From Pseudomonadota bacterium (GTDB lineage: Bacteria > Desulfobacterota > Anaeroferrophillalia > Anaeroferrophillales > Tharpellaceae), in assembly GCA_030641485.1 (NCBI GenBank), contig DAOWHJ010000168.1, positions 1-8,863 of the forward strand: a stretch of 8,863 bases of DNA, read 5' to 3'. Numbering within the stretch: position 1 is the first letter of the stretch; each line of letters starts with the position of its first letter. A program made the translations under genes and the position numbers. Of the stretch, positions 1 through 7,039 are shown piece by piece. The notes below the pieces were generated by a model. That model did no database searches, had not been told where the DNA came from, and saw only the letters and a list, made by a program, of their open reading frames with translations.

Positions 1-1
1 A

Positions 2-67
2 AAGACCGACTGCGACCTGTCCACAGAGGCAGGGGTAAACATTGAACGGGCTTGGCAGAATACGTGA
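2..67 (+). CDS. possible C-terminal tail of the intron-encoded reverse transcriptase/maturase (partial)
   Basis: Frame 2 of the plus strand is open from the window edge to a TGA at 65-67 and reads KTDCDLSTEAG, then VNIERAWQNT. Its position fits an intron-encoded protein, because these genes lie in domain IV and normally stop shortly before domain V, and here 38 nt separate the stop from domain V. Only 21 residues are visible. No reverse transcriptase, maturase or endonuclease motif can be seen, so the call rests on position rather than on homology. It could equally be a chance open frame. Confidence 0.3.
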   Translation, partial: KTDCDLSTEAGVNIERAWQNT

Positions 68-105
68 GGCTGCTATATCGCACTTGCGTTAGGTACCTGA
101 GGTAG

Positions 106-138
106 GAGCCGTATGAGGTAATTCTTCACGTACGGATC
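106..138 (+). ncRNA. group II intron domain V catalytic hairpin
   Basis: This 33-nt hairpin has a 9-position lower stem, an AC bulge, and an upper stem of about four pairs (115-118 with 124-127). The AGC triad at 107-109 is present. Its usual partner for the triad G is U, but A136 is found here. Domain V is the most conserved part of group II introns and forms the ribozyme active site. Confidence 0.8.
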
Positions 139-193
139 TGTGCGGGGGGTGCCGGGTAACCGGCATTCCTACCGCGATTTTATCCTTGACAGT

Positions 194-3100
194 CTAATAG
201 CAATCTGTTTGATTTTCCGTATCTAACTCAAAATACAGATCATTTTTGCAACAGTACTCAAAAAAGTTTTTAAAACAGGCGTTGGCCTGAAGTTGTTTTT
301 CAGTTTGGGCAATTGCCTCAAAGAAGATTTTACTGCCGATGACGATCAGTTTTTTTCGAGCTCGGGTTATGGCGACATTGAAGCGATTGGGATTGTTTAA
401 AAACTCCGAGAGAACCAGATCCGGGTCAGAGCAGGTGAAACCGAAAATGATCACATCCCGCTCAGCTCCTTGCAGGCGTTCCACCGTATCGATTACGGGG
501 AGTTCGTTTACCTTAGCTCCTAAAAGTTCACGCAAACTACTGGCAATGGCATTGTTTTGAGTTCGATGCGGGGAAATGATCGCTAGTTGTTCAGGTTTAA
601 TAGCATAATTATCTAGTAGGCGTAGGGACAGGCGTGTAATTAAGATGGCCTCATGCTGTGATTCCTGACTACAATTTAAGTGGTTTATCCCGACTAGAAC
701 CACCGGGTTTTGCGGGTCAATTATTTGATCAAGCAAATTATTGCCGAGTTTTTTGGCAAGTGATAACTGGGCGTGGACATTCTCTGCCGCCGGAAGTAAA
801 CGACCATGATACCAGGTCTGGCTGGGAAACCGGCAAATGTTTTGGTTCATCCGGTAGGTTACATTTAACTCTCGGTTGCGGTCAGGATAATGTCGCAGAA
901 GGAGTTCCAGTATGGAGTTCCGGATTGCAGCGTCTATTTCAGAGGTGGTCGCAATGTTTTTAGATGCTGTAGCTGTCTGATCTTCTTTGAAAATTGACGA
1001 ACGAATGATCGGAGGCAATTGTTTAACATCGCCGAGAAAAAGAAAGTTTCCTTTACCGTAGATCAGACTCAGCAGTGCCTGAGGTATAAGCATTTGAGAT
1101 GCTTCATCAAAGATTACCCAGTCAAAAGGTTTTTCAGAACTGTTACGAGGGTTATGCTTACCAGCAGAGCTAAGGTTGCTTCGCTTTGCCATCAGATCGT
1201 GCAAGCCATAACCCGTTGCCCCAACAATCTGATAAGGCGAGTTGAAAAGATCCTGTGCGTCGTTTAATGTTTCGACTTGTTTAGTATGGTTTTCTGGGTC
1301 AAATTTTTCTCCCTCCCAACGTCCCCATTTTATGCAGCGGACGGGTAAATCTGTTAAATTATAATTATTTACAATACTAACCACCTTGCGCAGAACTTGG
1401 TCAATAGCTTGGTGGGTTAATGCACTTACCGCAATTTGCAGGCCGGTACCGCGGCTCTGGGCCTGGCGTATCAGGGCAATCAAAATCCAACCTAAAAGAT
1501 TGGTTTTGCCGGTTCCGGGAGGCCCGCTGATAAGGCTTAAATTGTATTGAAAAGGTAGAGCTAAAGCCTCCTGCTGAGATTGATTTAAAGAGGCTGGGGC
1601 GGCTTCGGATGAGATCCAGTTAGAGAGCCACATCTGTTGGCTGTTTGGCTGTTTGCCATTTAGTTTTCCAGCGAGCAGATTGACAACGGCATGATGGTCC
1701 CGATCTGAAAAGCAGGTTTGTACAACTCCAAGAAGTTTATCCGAATGAAAATCCTGGCCATCCTCTTCCAGAGAATATGAAAGGGCTTGAGAAAAACTTA
1801 AGTTACGGCGTTGGCGAAAATAGAGTGCGACCTGGCCTTTACGCACGTCATAGTGAGCCATAACAACCGGTAGGCCGCTTTGTAATTCTGTTGCCCCGAT
1901 TGGCACCAATTTGAGAAAATCCCCCTTACGAAATTTAGCCATCCCCGCCTCTTTTTCAATCAGGGCGAAGAGAAAAAGAAAACGTCCTTCGTCATCAAGT
2001 GTGGTGCCGCTGAAGTTAAGTGGGCCCAAGGCACGAAAGCGGGCCACCCGTTCAGCCAGTGGCAACTCAGCCAAAGCTTTCAGATCTTTTTCCTGATGCA
2101 ACTTCTCAGCTTCGATAAATTGCCGACAGACAGACGCCCAGCCCGGACTGTTTTGCGGGACAAGTTGCCAATTCTCTTTATGCCAATCACTTTCCAGGTT
2201 TTTTTCAAGCCATTGACTAAGCTTCATGACGAATTGGCAAGAGATGGCCAAGTGAAGTTTCATCTCTTGTCCGGGGTCAGAAATATTGTTTCGCAACTTG
2301 GCATTGATTATTTCGGGCCGGCTATCACCATGGATGAGGGTTGCCGGAGTATCAAATGCATTTTTATCCATCAACCCCAATATTCGATTTAAAGCAAAAA
2401 AGGTCACGGTTCCCGGCAGGGGTAGGTGAAAATGGTTGGTCAGAACTTGACTTAAATCGGTGTAATGGCAATTCAGAGAATCCGAACCGAGAAGGAAAAG
2501 AGCCAGCATCGGTTGGTCGTTCATCACGTCGGCCCAAGCTGAAAGCTCTTGTCTGATTCTTGATTCGTAGAGAAAAATATGCGGCCCCCGACCATTTTGG
2601 ACGGCATCTTGCCACAGCTTCTGCAAGTGGAGGGAAAACTCCCGCCAGATTTGCTTACGCTCCGCAGAAGTAGAGGCCAGCCAAATTCTTGTCTCCTCCT
2701 TCACGCCGCGATTTTTTATGGTTAGGCCCAAACCTTGGGCCAATCTGGAAACCGGATCATTAATCAGATGCACAACAAACAGGGTCGAAATATTAGCTGG
2801 AAACCGGTCAGTTTGCTCTTTTATAAGCCTGATTTGATTGAGCGACAATGCCTGAAGTGCCTCTTCAAGACGATCTTTCTGCCTTGAACTAAAGCTGGGT
2901 GAGGCCGACAAAAACGCCTCAATCTCACTTTCTGTCCCAGCTATCTGTTTAATACTTCGGAGTCCGAGGGAACGTAACTTTTGTAAATCACCGAGACTTA
3001 AGTGAGGTATAAGTTGTAACTCCTCTTCAGCTAAAACCTGCTCATAGCAAAACTCAAAATAGGAACAACTCTGACATGGCTGTTTCAGTTGCCAGAGACC

Positions 3101-6100
3101 TGTCTCCGAGGAATTTGCCGGAAAATTTGCCGGAAATTTTTCAAGGGATGAACGAAAACTTTTCAAGATAGCGGGGAAAGTATCGAGATAGGGCTGCAGA
3201 TCAAAGTTATGCTGCTGACTGACATTGGCCGAATCGTTTTCTGATGCAGGGGTCAGCAGAAAACCGCTGCCCGCCACTTTAAACCGGGAAAGTCGAGGGT
3301 CGTCAGCAATTAAGCGATTAAGTAAAAATGCGTAAAATGCTACCTGCCATTTTTGGTGATAGCGCGGTTGGAGACTGCTTTTAATATCTCCGATCTGAAG
3401 ATAGATTGTTGGTGTTTCAGTTGTGATCTTCTGTTTAATATCGGCCATTCCAGATGCCACGTTCACCACCTGGACCAGATCAGGAATACCAACTCCAGAT
3501 AAGAATAGTTCATTGTTATTATCTTTATCTTGGTCAAAAAACCGTCCTAGCAGCGACAAAAGGCCATCAACCAGTAAAACCGGCTGATAAAGATAGCGAG
3601 AGGTTGCAATATTCGTTTGGCTTATCTCTTGTAAACGGCTGATGGTTTCGGCAAACCGACTCTTTAGCTGTCGGCTTTTACCCACGTCATCATGTGCTGC
3701 GATCTCGGCAAAAATTTTACTTTGGGATTTTAAGTGAGCTATGATTTTTGCTTCAAATTTTCGTCCCCGAGCCTGATGCTGGGTAGTTAGCACCAGGTCT
3801 TGATCGGATTGTTGGACGCGCGGTTGATCCGGCCCGGGCAGAAAACTAAAGCAGAGCCGACGATGGCATTGGCGATAACGGAAATATTCCCCAATCATGG
3901 TTCCGGTTAGGGCTCTGGCTTGATAGTGCAGATTTTCACCTAAGGATGGAGTTGGTGTCGAGATCTTTTTTCGGCGATTTTTCTCCCACTCCAGCAACGG
4001 TGTAACGGGGTTCGGGATATCAATAACCCGAGTAATTTTTTTCTCTATTTGGGGATATTGATCAAGGCTGGCGGGATCTCCGGCAACGATCTCTGATGAG
4101 CGATCTCGGCAGTGGTTAAAAAACTCGATTACCCGGTAATCTCGAATAAAGCTATTAAGTTCTTGCAAGATTAGCGAGTTAGGTAGCGTGGTACAAAAAG
4201 CGTTAAGTGGGAATAGTGACCGCATTGCCTTGAAATGACGCTCCAGCCAGAGGTCAAAATCATTATTGCTCAGGGGGAGGTGAAGCTTTTCAAATTGGAT
4301 CAGATGGGAGCAGAAGAGGCCGATCTCATCGGGGACGACGTTGAGATCTTCTATCTTTTCGGCATAAAATTCCCTAATACTCCAAGCCAGAATAAGGTTG
4401 CCGATAGAACCGATAAAAGTTCGATAATAATATGTTCCACTCTCTTCTCGAACAACCTCAATACCGTTATTCAGGAGTACCGCTCTCTGGTCTGAGGCTA
4501 ATTCATGTCGCAAAAGTTTACGGGTGCGGGAAAATAGACCAAGAGCGGCCAAACTCTCTTCATCGTGTAATGTTTTTAAAGCCACACGCATGGCCTGTGC
4601 CACCTCATAAGAGACATGACCACCCAGCCCCAGCCAAGAGAGCTCTTTGACCTCTTCTCCTTGAGCGGGCTCAGCCCTGACCCGTTTACATTCGCCCTCG
4701 TCAATCTCTAAAATTTGTAAACGGTGTCCGGCGAGAAGAACACAGTCACCGGGCTCAAATTGTCTGACAATTGATTTAGGGATGTCGGCTATCGATTCCT
4801 TGCCAACTTCAAGCCGATACTCTTCTTCATTTTCAGGGAAATTACTCCAGATTCGATGTTCAACCAAGGCGTTCCAGTAGAACCAGGCACCGTCGTAAAG
4901 ACCACTAATCGCAGATTTTTTCAGCCATTTTTTCTTGATCAAAGAGTTGAAAATATCTTGCAGGGCTGAATCCAACTCAGAATTCCACTCCAAGTTTCGT
5001 GCAGACTTTCCAGCTTCTCCATCGTTTTTAGGTGAGCCGGAAAAAAGTTTTTGTAGCGCCCCAAGCGAGAGCCGCTTTTTTTCGTAGAGACACGAGATAG
5101 CCTGTTGACTTAAGACACTGGGCAAAACTTTGGGGAGTGGTGATTCAACCTGACCCGCTTCAGCCAGATGTAGCAGAGCTATAAAGCGAAGTAGCTGTTT
5201 GCTGGCCCGGGGCCCTCGGCAAATCCCCCAGAAGTGAATTGTTTTCCGGCGCCGGTTCGAGCGACCAATGCGCTGAAGAAAAGCCGAGACCGAGTCCGGC
5301 GGTTCGAAAAGCAACACTGCGTCAACATCGCCAACATCAATCCCGAGCTCCAACGTGCTGGTGGCTATGCAGAGCGAACGGTTTTGCTCGCGAAAACGCT
5401 GTTCAACATTGAGCCGTTCTTTGGCATTAAGGTTAGAATAGTGGAGCTCCGTCACGCCCTGAAACTCGCCTTGTCGGTTTAAAAGGGTAAATATTTTATC
5501 GCAGCGTCCCCGGCTGTTGGCAAAAATCAATATCTTCTGATATTTCCACTCTCGAGAAAGATCTCCGACTAGGTTGACCAGGTCACTTTCATCGTTTTTC
5601 AGATGCACTAAACGGGGTAAGATTTTCCGACTGACATTATCACTTAAAAGCTTAAAATCTGACTTGAAATTAAAAAATCGGGCCACCGTAGCGGGATCCG
5701 CAATCGTAGCGGAAAGAGCGATTTTTTGCACTGTTTTACCGGTGCGCCGCTCCAGCCTGTGTAGCAGATAAACCAGTTGCTGCCCGCGATACTGGTGGAC
5801 AAAAGGATGAACCTCATCAATAATAATCGTGCGTACCCGCAAGAGAAAAGCCTGGATCTCAGGGTTGGCACTGCCCATCATAACATCCAGAGATTCCGGG
5901 GTTGTTAGCATGAGATCAGGACAGCCGCCACCGTTGGTTTTTACATCTCCAGTGCGAATAGCAAAACTTAAGCCCAAACGTTCGCTTAAAAGAGTGGAAA
6001 AACGTCGCCGCAGATCAAAAGCCAAGGCTCTGGTCGGAACAATATAGATAACCGTCTCCGATAACTTGGAGCTGATTACCCTCTCGAGAGAGGGGGCGAG

Positions 6101-6268
6101 TACGGCCTCGGTTTTGCCGGAACCGGTAGCCGCCTGAATAATTAGATCCCGGTTTTTCAAAACCGGTTCGATTGCCTGCACCTGAATCGGATGCAAACCG
6201 GGAAAAGCCCCATAAAAGGCTCTGAATGTGTTGGGAAGTTGAAGCAGAGGGGATTTGATTGGAATCAT
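194..6268 (-). CDS. giant SF2 helicase / RecB-Cas4-like nuclease / SF1 helicase fusion protein
   Basis: This 2024-residue cytoplasmic protein has no signal peptide or membrane segment. Residues 1-360 form an Lhr-like SF2 helicase: ATGSGKT (47-53), PTRALA (78-83), DEVH (151-154), SAT (186-188), TSTLELGID (303-311) and QRIGRSNRR (332-340). Residues ~450-570 resemble the beta-barrel region after Lhr cores. Residues ~786-1080 form a PD-(D/E)XK nuclease: C801, E839, D930, D961-I-K963, Q975-x3-Y979 and C1065/C1068/C1074, the Cas4/AddB iron-sulfur pattern. Residues ~1085-1140 look helix-hairpin-helix-like, and 1156-1330 look like a degenerate RNase H-like fold. Residues ~1560-1980 form a Dna2/Upf1-type SF1 helicase: GPPGTGKT (1582-1589), DEASQ (1721-1725), GDVKQLPP (1746-1753), DTVERLQGAERD (1927-1938) and RFNVAITRAR (1962-1971). 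The C-terminal two thirds match the known TM0106 nuclease-helicase layout; the added SF2 helicase is unusual. The first in-frame ATG after an upstream stop was chosen; no clear ribosome-binding site precedes it. A role in defence or nucleic-acid processing is inferred. Confidence 0.93.
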   Translation of the reverse strand: MIPIKSPLLQLPNTFRAFYGAFPGLHPIQVQAIEPVLKNRDLIIQAATGSGKTEAVLAPSLERVISSKLSETVIYIVPTRALAFDLRRRFSTLLSERLGLSFAIRTGDVKTNGGGCPDLMLTTPESLDVMMGSANPEIQAFLLRVRTIIIDEVHPFVHQYRGQQLVYLLHRLERRTGKTVQKIALSATIADPATVARFFNFKSDFKLLSDNVSRKILPRLVHLKNDESDLVNLVGDLSREWKYQKILIFANSRGRCDKIFTLLNRQGEFQGVTELHYSNLNAKERLNVEQRFREQNRSLCIATSTLELGIDVGDVDAVLLFEPPDSVSAFLQRIGRSNRRRKTIHFWGICRGPRASKQLLRFIALLHLAEAGQVESPLPKVLPSVLSQQAISCLYEKKRLSLGALQKLFSGSPKNDGEAGKSARNLEWNSELDSALQDIFNSLIKKKWLKKSAISGLYDGAWFYWNALVEHRIWSNFPENEEEYRLEVGKESIADIPKSIVRQFEPGDCVLLAGHRLQILEIDEGECKRVRAEPAQGEEVKELSWLGLGGHVSYEVAQAMRVALKTLHDEESLAALGLFSRTRKLLRHELASDQRAVLLNNGIEVVREESGTYYYRTFIGSIGNLILAWSIREFYAEKIEDLNVVPDEIGLFCSHLIQFEKLHLPLSNNDFDLWLERHFKAMRSLFPLNAFCTTLPNSLILQELNSFIRDYRVIEFFNHCRDRSSEIVAGDPASLDQYPQIEKKITRVIDIPNPVTPLLEWEKNRRKKISTPTPSLGENLHYQARALTGTMIGEYFRYRQCHRRLCFSFLPGPDQPRVQQSDQDLVLTTQHQARGRKFEAKIIAHLKSQSKIFAEIAAHDDVGKSRQLKSRFAETISRLQEISQTNIATSRYLYQPVLLVDGLLSLLGRFFDQDKDNNNELFLSGVGIPDLVQVVNVASGMADIKQKITTETPTIYLQIGDIKSSLQPRYHQKWQVAFYAFLLNRLIADDPRLSRFKVAGSGFLLTPASENDSANVSQQHNFDLQPYLDTFPAILKSFRSSLEKFPANFPANSSETGLWQLKQPCQSCSYFEFCYEQVLAEEELQLIPHLSLGDLQKLRSLGLRSIKQIAGTESEIEAFLSASPSFSSRQKDRLEEALQALSLNQIRLIKEQTDRFPANISTLFVVHLINDPVSRLAQGLGLTIKNRGVKEETRIWLASTSAERKQIWREFSLHLQKLWQDAVQNGRGPHIFLYESRIRQELSAWADVMNDQPMLALFLLGSDSLNCHYTDLSQVLTNHFHLPLPGTVTFFALNRILGLMDKNAFDTPATLIHGDSRPEIINAKLRNNISDPGQEMKLHLAISCQFVMKLSQWLEKNLESDWHKENWQLVPQNSPGWASVCRQFIEAEKLHQEKDLKALAELPLAERVARFRALGPLNFSGTTLDDEGRFLFLFALIEKEAGMAKFRKGDFLKLVPIGATELQSGLPVVMAHYDVRKGQVALYFRQRRNLSFSQALSYSLEEDGQDFHSDKLLGVVQTCFSDRDHHAVVNLLAGKLNGKQPNSQQMWLSNWISSEAAPASLNQSQQEALALPFQYNLSLISGPPGTGKTNLLGWILIALIRQAQSRGTGLQIAVSALTHQAIDQVLRKVVSIVNNYNLTDLPVRCIKWGRWEGEKFDPENHTKQVETLNDAQDLFNSPYQIVGATGYGLHDLMAKRSNLSSAGKHNPRNSSEKPFDWVIFDEASQMLIPQALLSLIYGKGNFLFLGDVKQLPPIIRSSIFKEDQTATASKNIATTSEIDAAIRNSILELLLRHYPDRNRELNVTYRMNQNICRFPSQTWYHGRLLPAAENVHAQLSLAKKLGNNLLDQIIDPQNPVVLVGINHLNCSQESQHEAILITRLSLRLLDNYAIKPEQLAIISPHRTQNNAIASSLRELLGAKVNELPVIDTVERLQGAERDVIIFGFTCSDPDLVLSEFLNNPNRFNVAITRARKKLIVIGSKIFFEAIAQTEKQLQANACFKNFFEYCCKNDLYFELDTENQTDCY
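3113..3136 (-). repeat. perfect 12-bp tandem duplication in the helicase-nuclease gene
   Basis: The 12-mer ATTTGCCGGAAA occurs twice back to back on the plus strand and encodes FPAN-FPAN (residues 1045-1052). It lies in the linker between the nuclease core and its C-terminal cysteines. The reading frame is kept, and it looks like a replication-slippage duplication with no evident function. Confidence 0.9.
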
Positions 6269-6377
6269 TAAAAAGTGTTGGTGTTGGTTCTCTACGAACT
6301 AAATGAGAGGCAAGTTATGGTTGCGTTAACCTGACCTGTTGCTATGGTAGACGCATATCAATTTCATTGCCAGTTGT
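6269..6377 (-). other. 109-bp intergenic gap between the toxin stop and the helicase-nuclease start
   Basis: No gene, rho-independent terminator or convincing sigma70 promoter is visible. The only symmetry is a short GGTT-N5-AACC element near 6330-6342, with no following T tract. The last 15 bases before the start region on the coding strand are CA-rich, with CCAACA repeated (6275-6289), and there is no purine-rich Shine-Dalgarno sequence before the ATG at 6266-6268. Read-through from the toxin-antitoxin transcript is therefore possible. Confidence 0.55.
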
Positions 6378-6737
6378 TCATGAAAGATTATAGTCGGGAT
6401 CAAAACATTTAACTATCGTACTATGAATTTGTTTTATTATCGTACAGTCAACCACGCCTGATTTTTCCATAAATCGCTCGTCAGCAAAGTTTTTGACCTG
6501 AAAACAGTCAATGGCTGATATTTTAGTCAGGCCATTGACGTTGGTATCTGCGATCTGTATCATCCAGGGGTAGCGAGCGTAATTTGTTTTCCAGTTAGTT
6601 ATCGGGACAATAGTCTTTAATGGGAGCCTTCCTATCTCGTTATGACTAACAACAATGGCAGGGCGAATTTTGCTCATTTCACTACCGACTTTTGGAAAAA
6701 ACTTAACCAGCCAGATTTCACCCTGTTTAATATTCAT
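6378..6737 (-). CDS. MazF/PemK-family mRNA interferase toxin
   Basis: This 119-residue protein is the usual size for MazF/PemK (about 110-120). The family signatures appear in order: QGEIWLV at the N-terminus, GSE-x3-KIRPAIVVS (residues ~18-31) with the conserved RP, PIT at 45-47, and NGLTKISAIDCFQVKNF (68-84). These proteins are ribosome-independent endoribonucleases that cleave mRNA at short sites when freed from their antitoxin. The start at 6735-6737 is preferred because GGGG lies six bases upstream. An ATG four codons earlier (6747-6749) has no good ribosome-binding site but would give 123 residues. The gene overlaps the antitoxin gene by 11 bp, so translation is probably coupled. No residue expected to be essential is obviously missing, so the toxin may be active. 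Confidence 0.9.
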   Translation of the reverse strand: MNIKQGEIWLVKFFPKVGSEMSKIRPAIVVSHNEIGRLPLKTIVPITNWKTNYARYPWMIQIADTNVNGLTKISAIDCFQVKNFADERFMEKSGVVDCTIIKQIHSTIVKCFDPDYNLS

Positions 6738-6984
6738 ATATATCCCCATTGTCGACGCTCAATTCTGTCGACAACGCTTTATAGCCTTTGTCTTTCAAGG
6801 CCATTGAGACTCCCTGCGCCCACTTTTCCGCCTCTTTTTCTTTGAGATAGTTGACGATTGCATCATTATAGATCGAAGAGAGTGAGACTCGCAGCTCTGT
6901 TTTGAGCGCCTGTACCCGTGTTTTTAGTTCTGAGGAGATATTGAAGGTTACTTTTTCCATAGAACGCCCATGTGTTGCAGCCAT
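6727..6984 (-). CDS. ribbon-helix-helix-like antitoxin of the MazF/PemK pair
   Basis: This 85-residue protein lies directly before and overlaps the toxin gene, the classical antitoxin-first order. Residues 10-17 (EKVTFNIS) look like the DNA-contacting beta strand of a ribbon-helix-helix fold, followed by helices at about 18-31 and 34-55. The acidic C-terminus (~70-85) would be the toxin-wrapping part. In the family, the dimer binds operators in its own promoter and the C-terminus neutralises the toxin. The ATG at 6982-6984 is chosen because AGGGGG lies six bases upstream. An internal ATG at codon 9 would keep the fold but lacks a ribosome-binding site. The protein family is assigned from sequence pattern and position. 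Confidence 0.8.
   Translation of the reverse strand: MAATHGRSMEKVTFNISSELKTRVQALKTELRVSLSSIYNDAIVNYLKEKEAEKWAQGVSMALKDKGYKALSTELSVDNGDIYEY
6749..6774 (-). promoter_or_regulatory. hairpin at the antitoxin-toxin junction
   Basis: TTGTCGAC (6749-6756) and GTCGACAA (6767-6774) form an 8-bp perfect inverted repeat around a 10-nt loop. It lies in the end of the antitoxin coding region. In the mRNA it would fold immediately before the GGGG ribosome-binding site and ATG (6735-6737) of the toxin, and would bury the alternative upstream ATG. A role in limiting toxin translation unless ribosomes arrive from the antitoxin gene is inferred. Confidence 0.55.
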
Positions 6985-7003
6985 ATTTTCCCCCTTATGT
7001 TTT

Positions 7004-7012
7004 ATACAGTAT
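7004..7012 (-). promoter_or_regulatory. short palindrome, possible antitoxin operator
   Basis: ATAC-N-GTAT overlaps the edge of the -10 element and the expected transcription start of the toxin-antitoxin promoter. Ribbon-helix-helix antitoxins usually bind short palindromes in this position, so it is a plausible autoregulatory operator, but at 9 bp it could be chance. Confidence 0.35.
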
Positions 7013-7039
7013 TATAGTACGGCGAACTTTAGATGTCAA
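7011..7039 (-). promoter_or_regulatory. perfect-consensus sigma70 promoter of the toxin-antitoxin operon
   Basis: On the minus strand, TTGACA (7034-7039) and TATAAT (7011-7016) both match consensus at all six positions and are separated by exactly 17 bp. The start point would be near 7004, about 20 bp before the antitoxin ATG, leaving a short leader that contains the AGGGGG ribosome-binding site. Such a strong promoter suits an autorepressed toxin-antitoxin operon. Confidence 0.85.

Larger units (their letters stand above)
1..178 (+). mobile_element. 3' end of a group II intron (domains V and VI)
   Basis: The plus strand carries a typical domain V at about 106-138. GAGCCGTAT at 106-114 pairs with GTACGGATC at 130-138 (one G-A mismatch at 108/136), includes the AGC catalytic triad, and has a two-base AC bulge at 128-129. 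Domain VI follows at about 140-178: GCGG (142-145) pairs with CCGC (172-175), GCCGG (151-155) pairs with CCGGC (160-164) around a GTAA tetraloop, and A171 is left bulged as the expected branch point. With the 3' splice site after AT at 177-178, A171 lies 7 nt from the end, which is the usual spacing. The intron body, most of its reverse transcriptase gene and its 5' exon lie left of the window. The exact 3' boundary could be off by one or two bases. It ends next to, and antisense to, the large helicase-nuclease gene. Confidence 0.85.

Noticed and set aside
142..175. The intron domain VI stem as a terminator for the helicase-nuclease on the minus strand.
   Set aside because: The hairpin is also formed in minus-strand RNA, but no T tract follows it, and its base pairing is explained by the group II intron.
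186..214. TTGACA on the plus strand at 186-191, just after the intron, as a possible antisense promoter.
   Set aside because: No acceptable -10 hexamer lies 16-18 bp downstream.
2364..2615. Open frames of 60-105 codons on both strands inside the 194-6268 gene (for example 2364-2615, 658-963, 4235-4495).
   Set aside because: They overlap a continuous, motif-verified 2024-codon gene, show no recognisable domains and have no convincing ribosome-binding sites.
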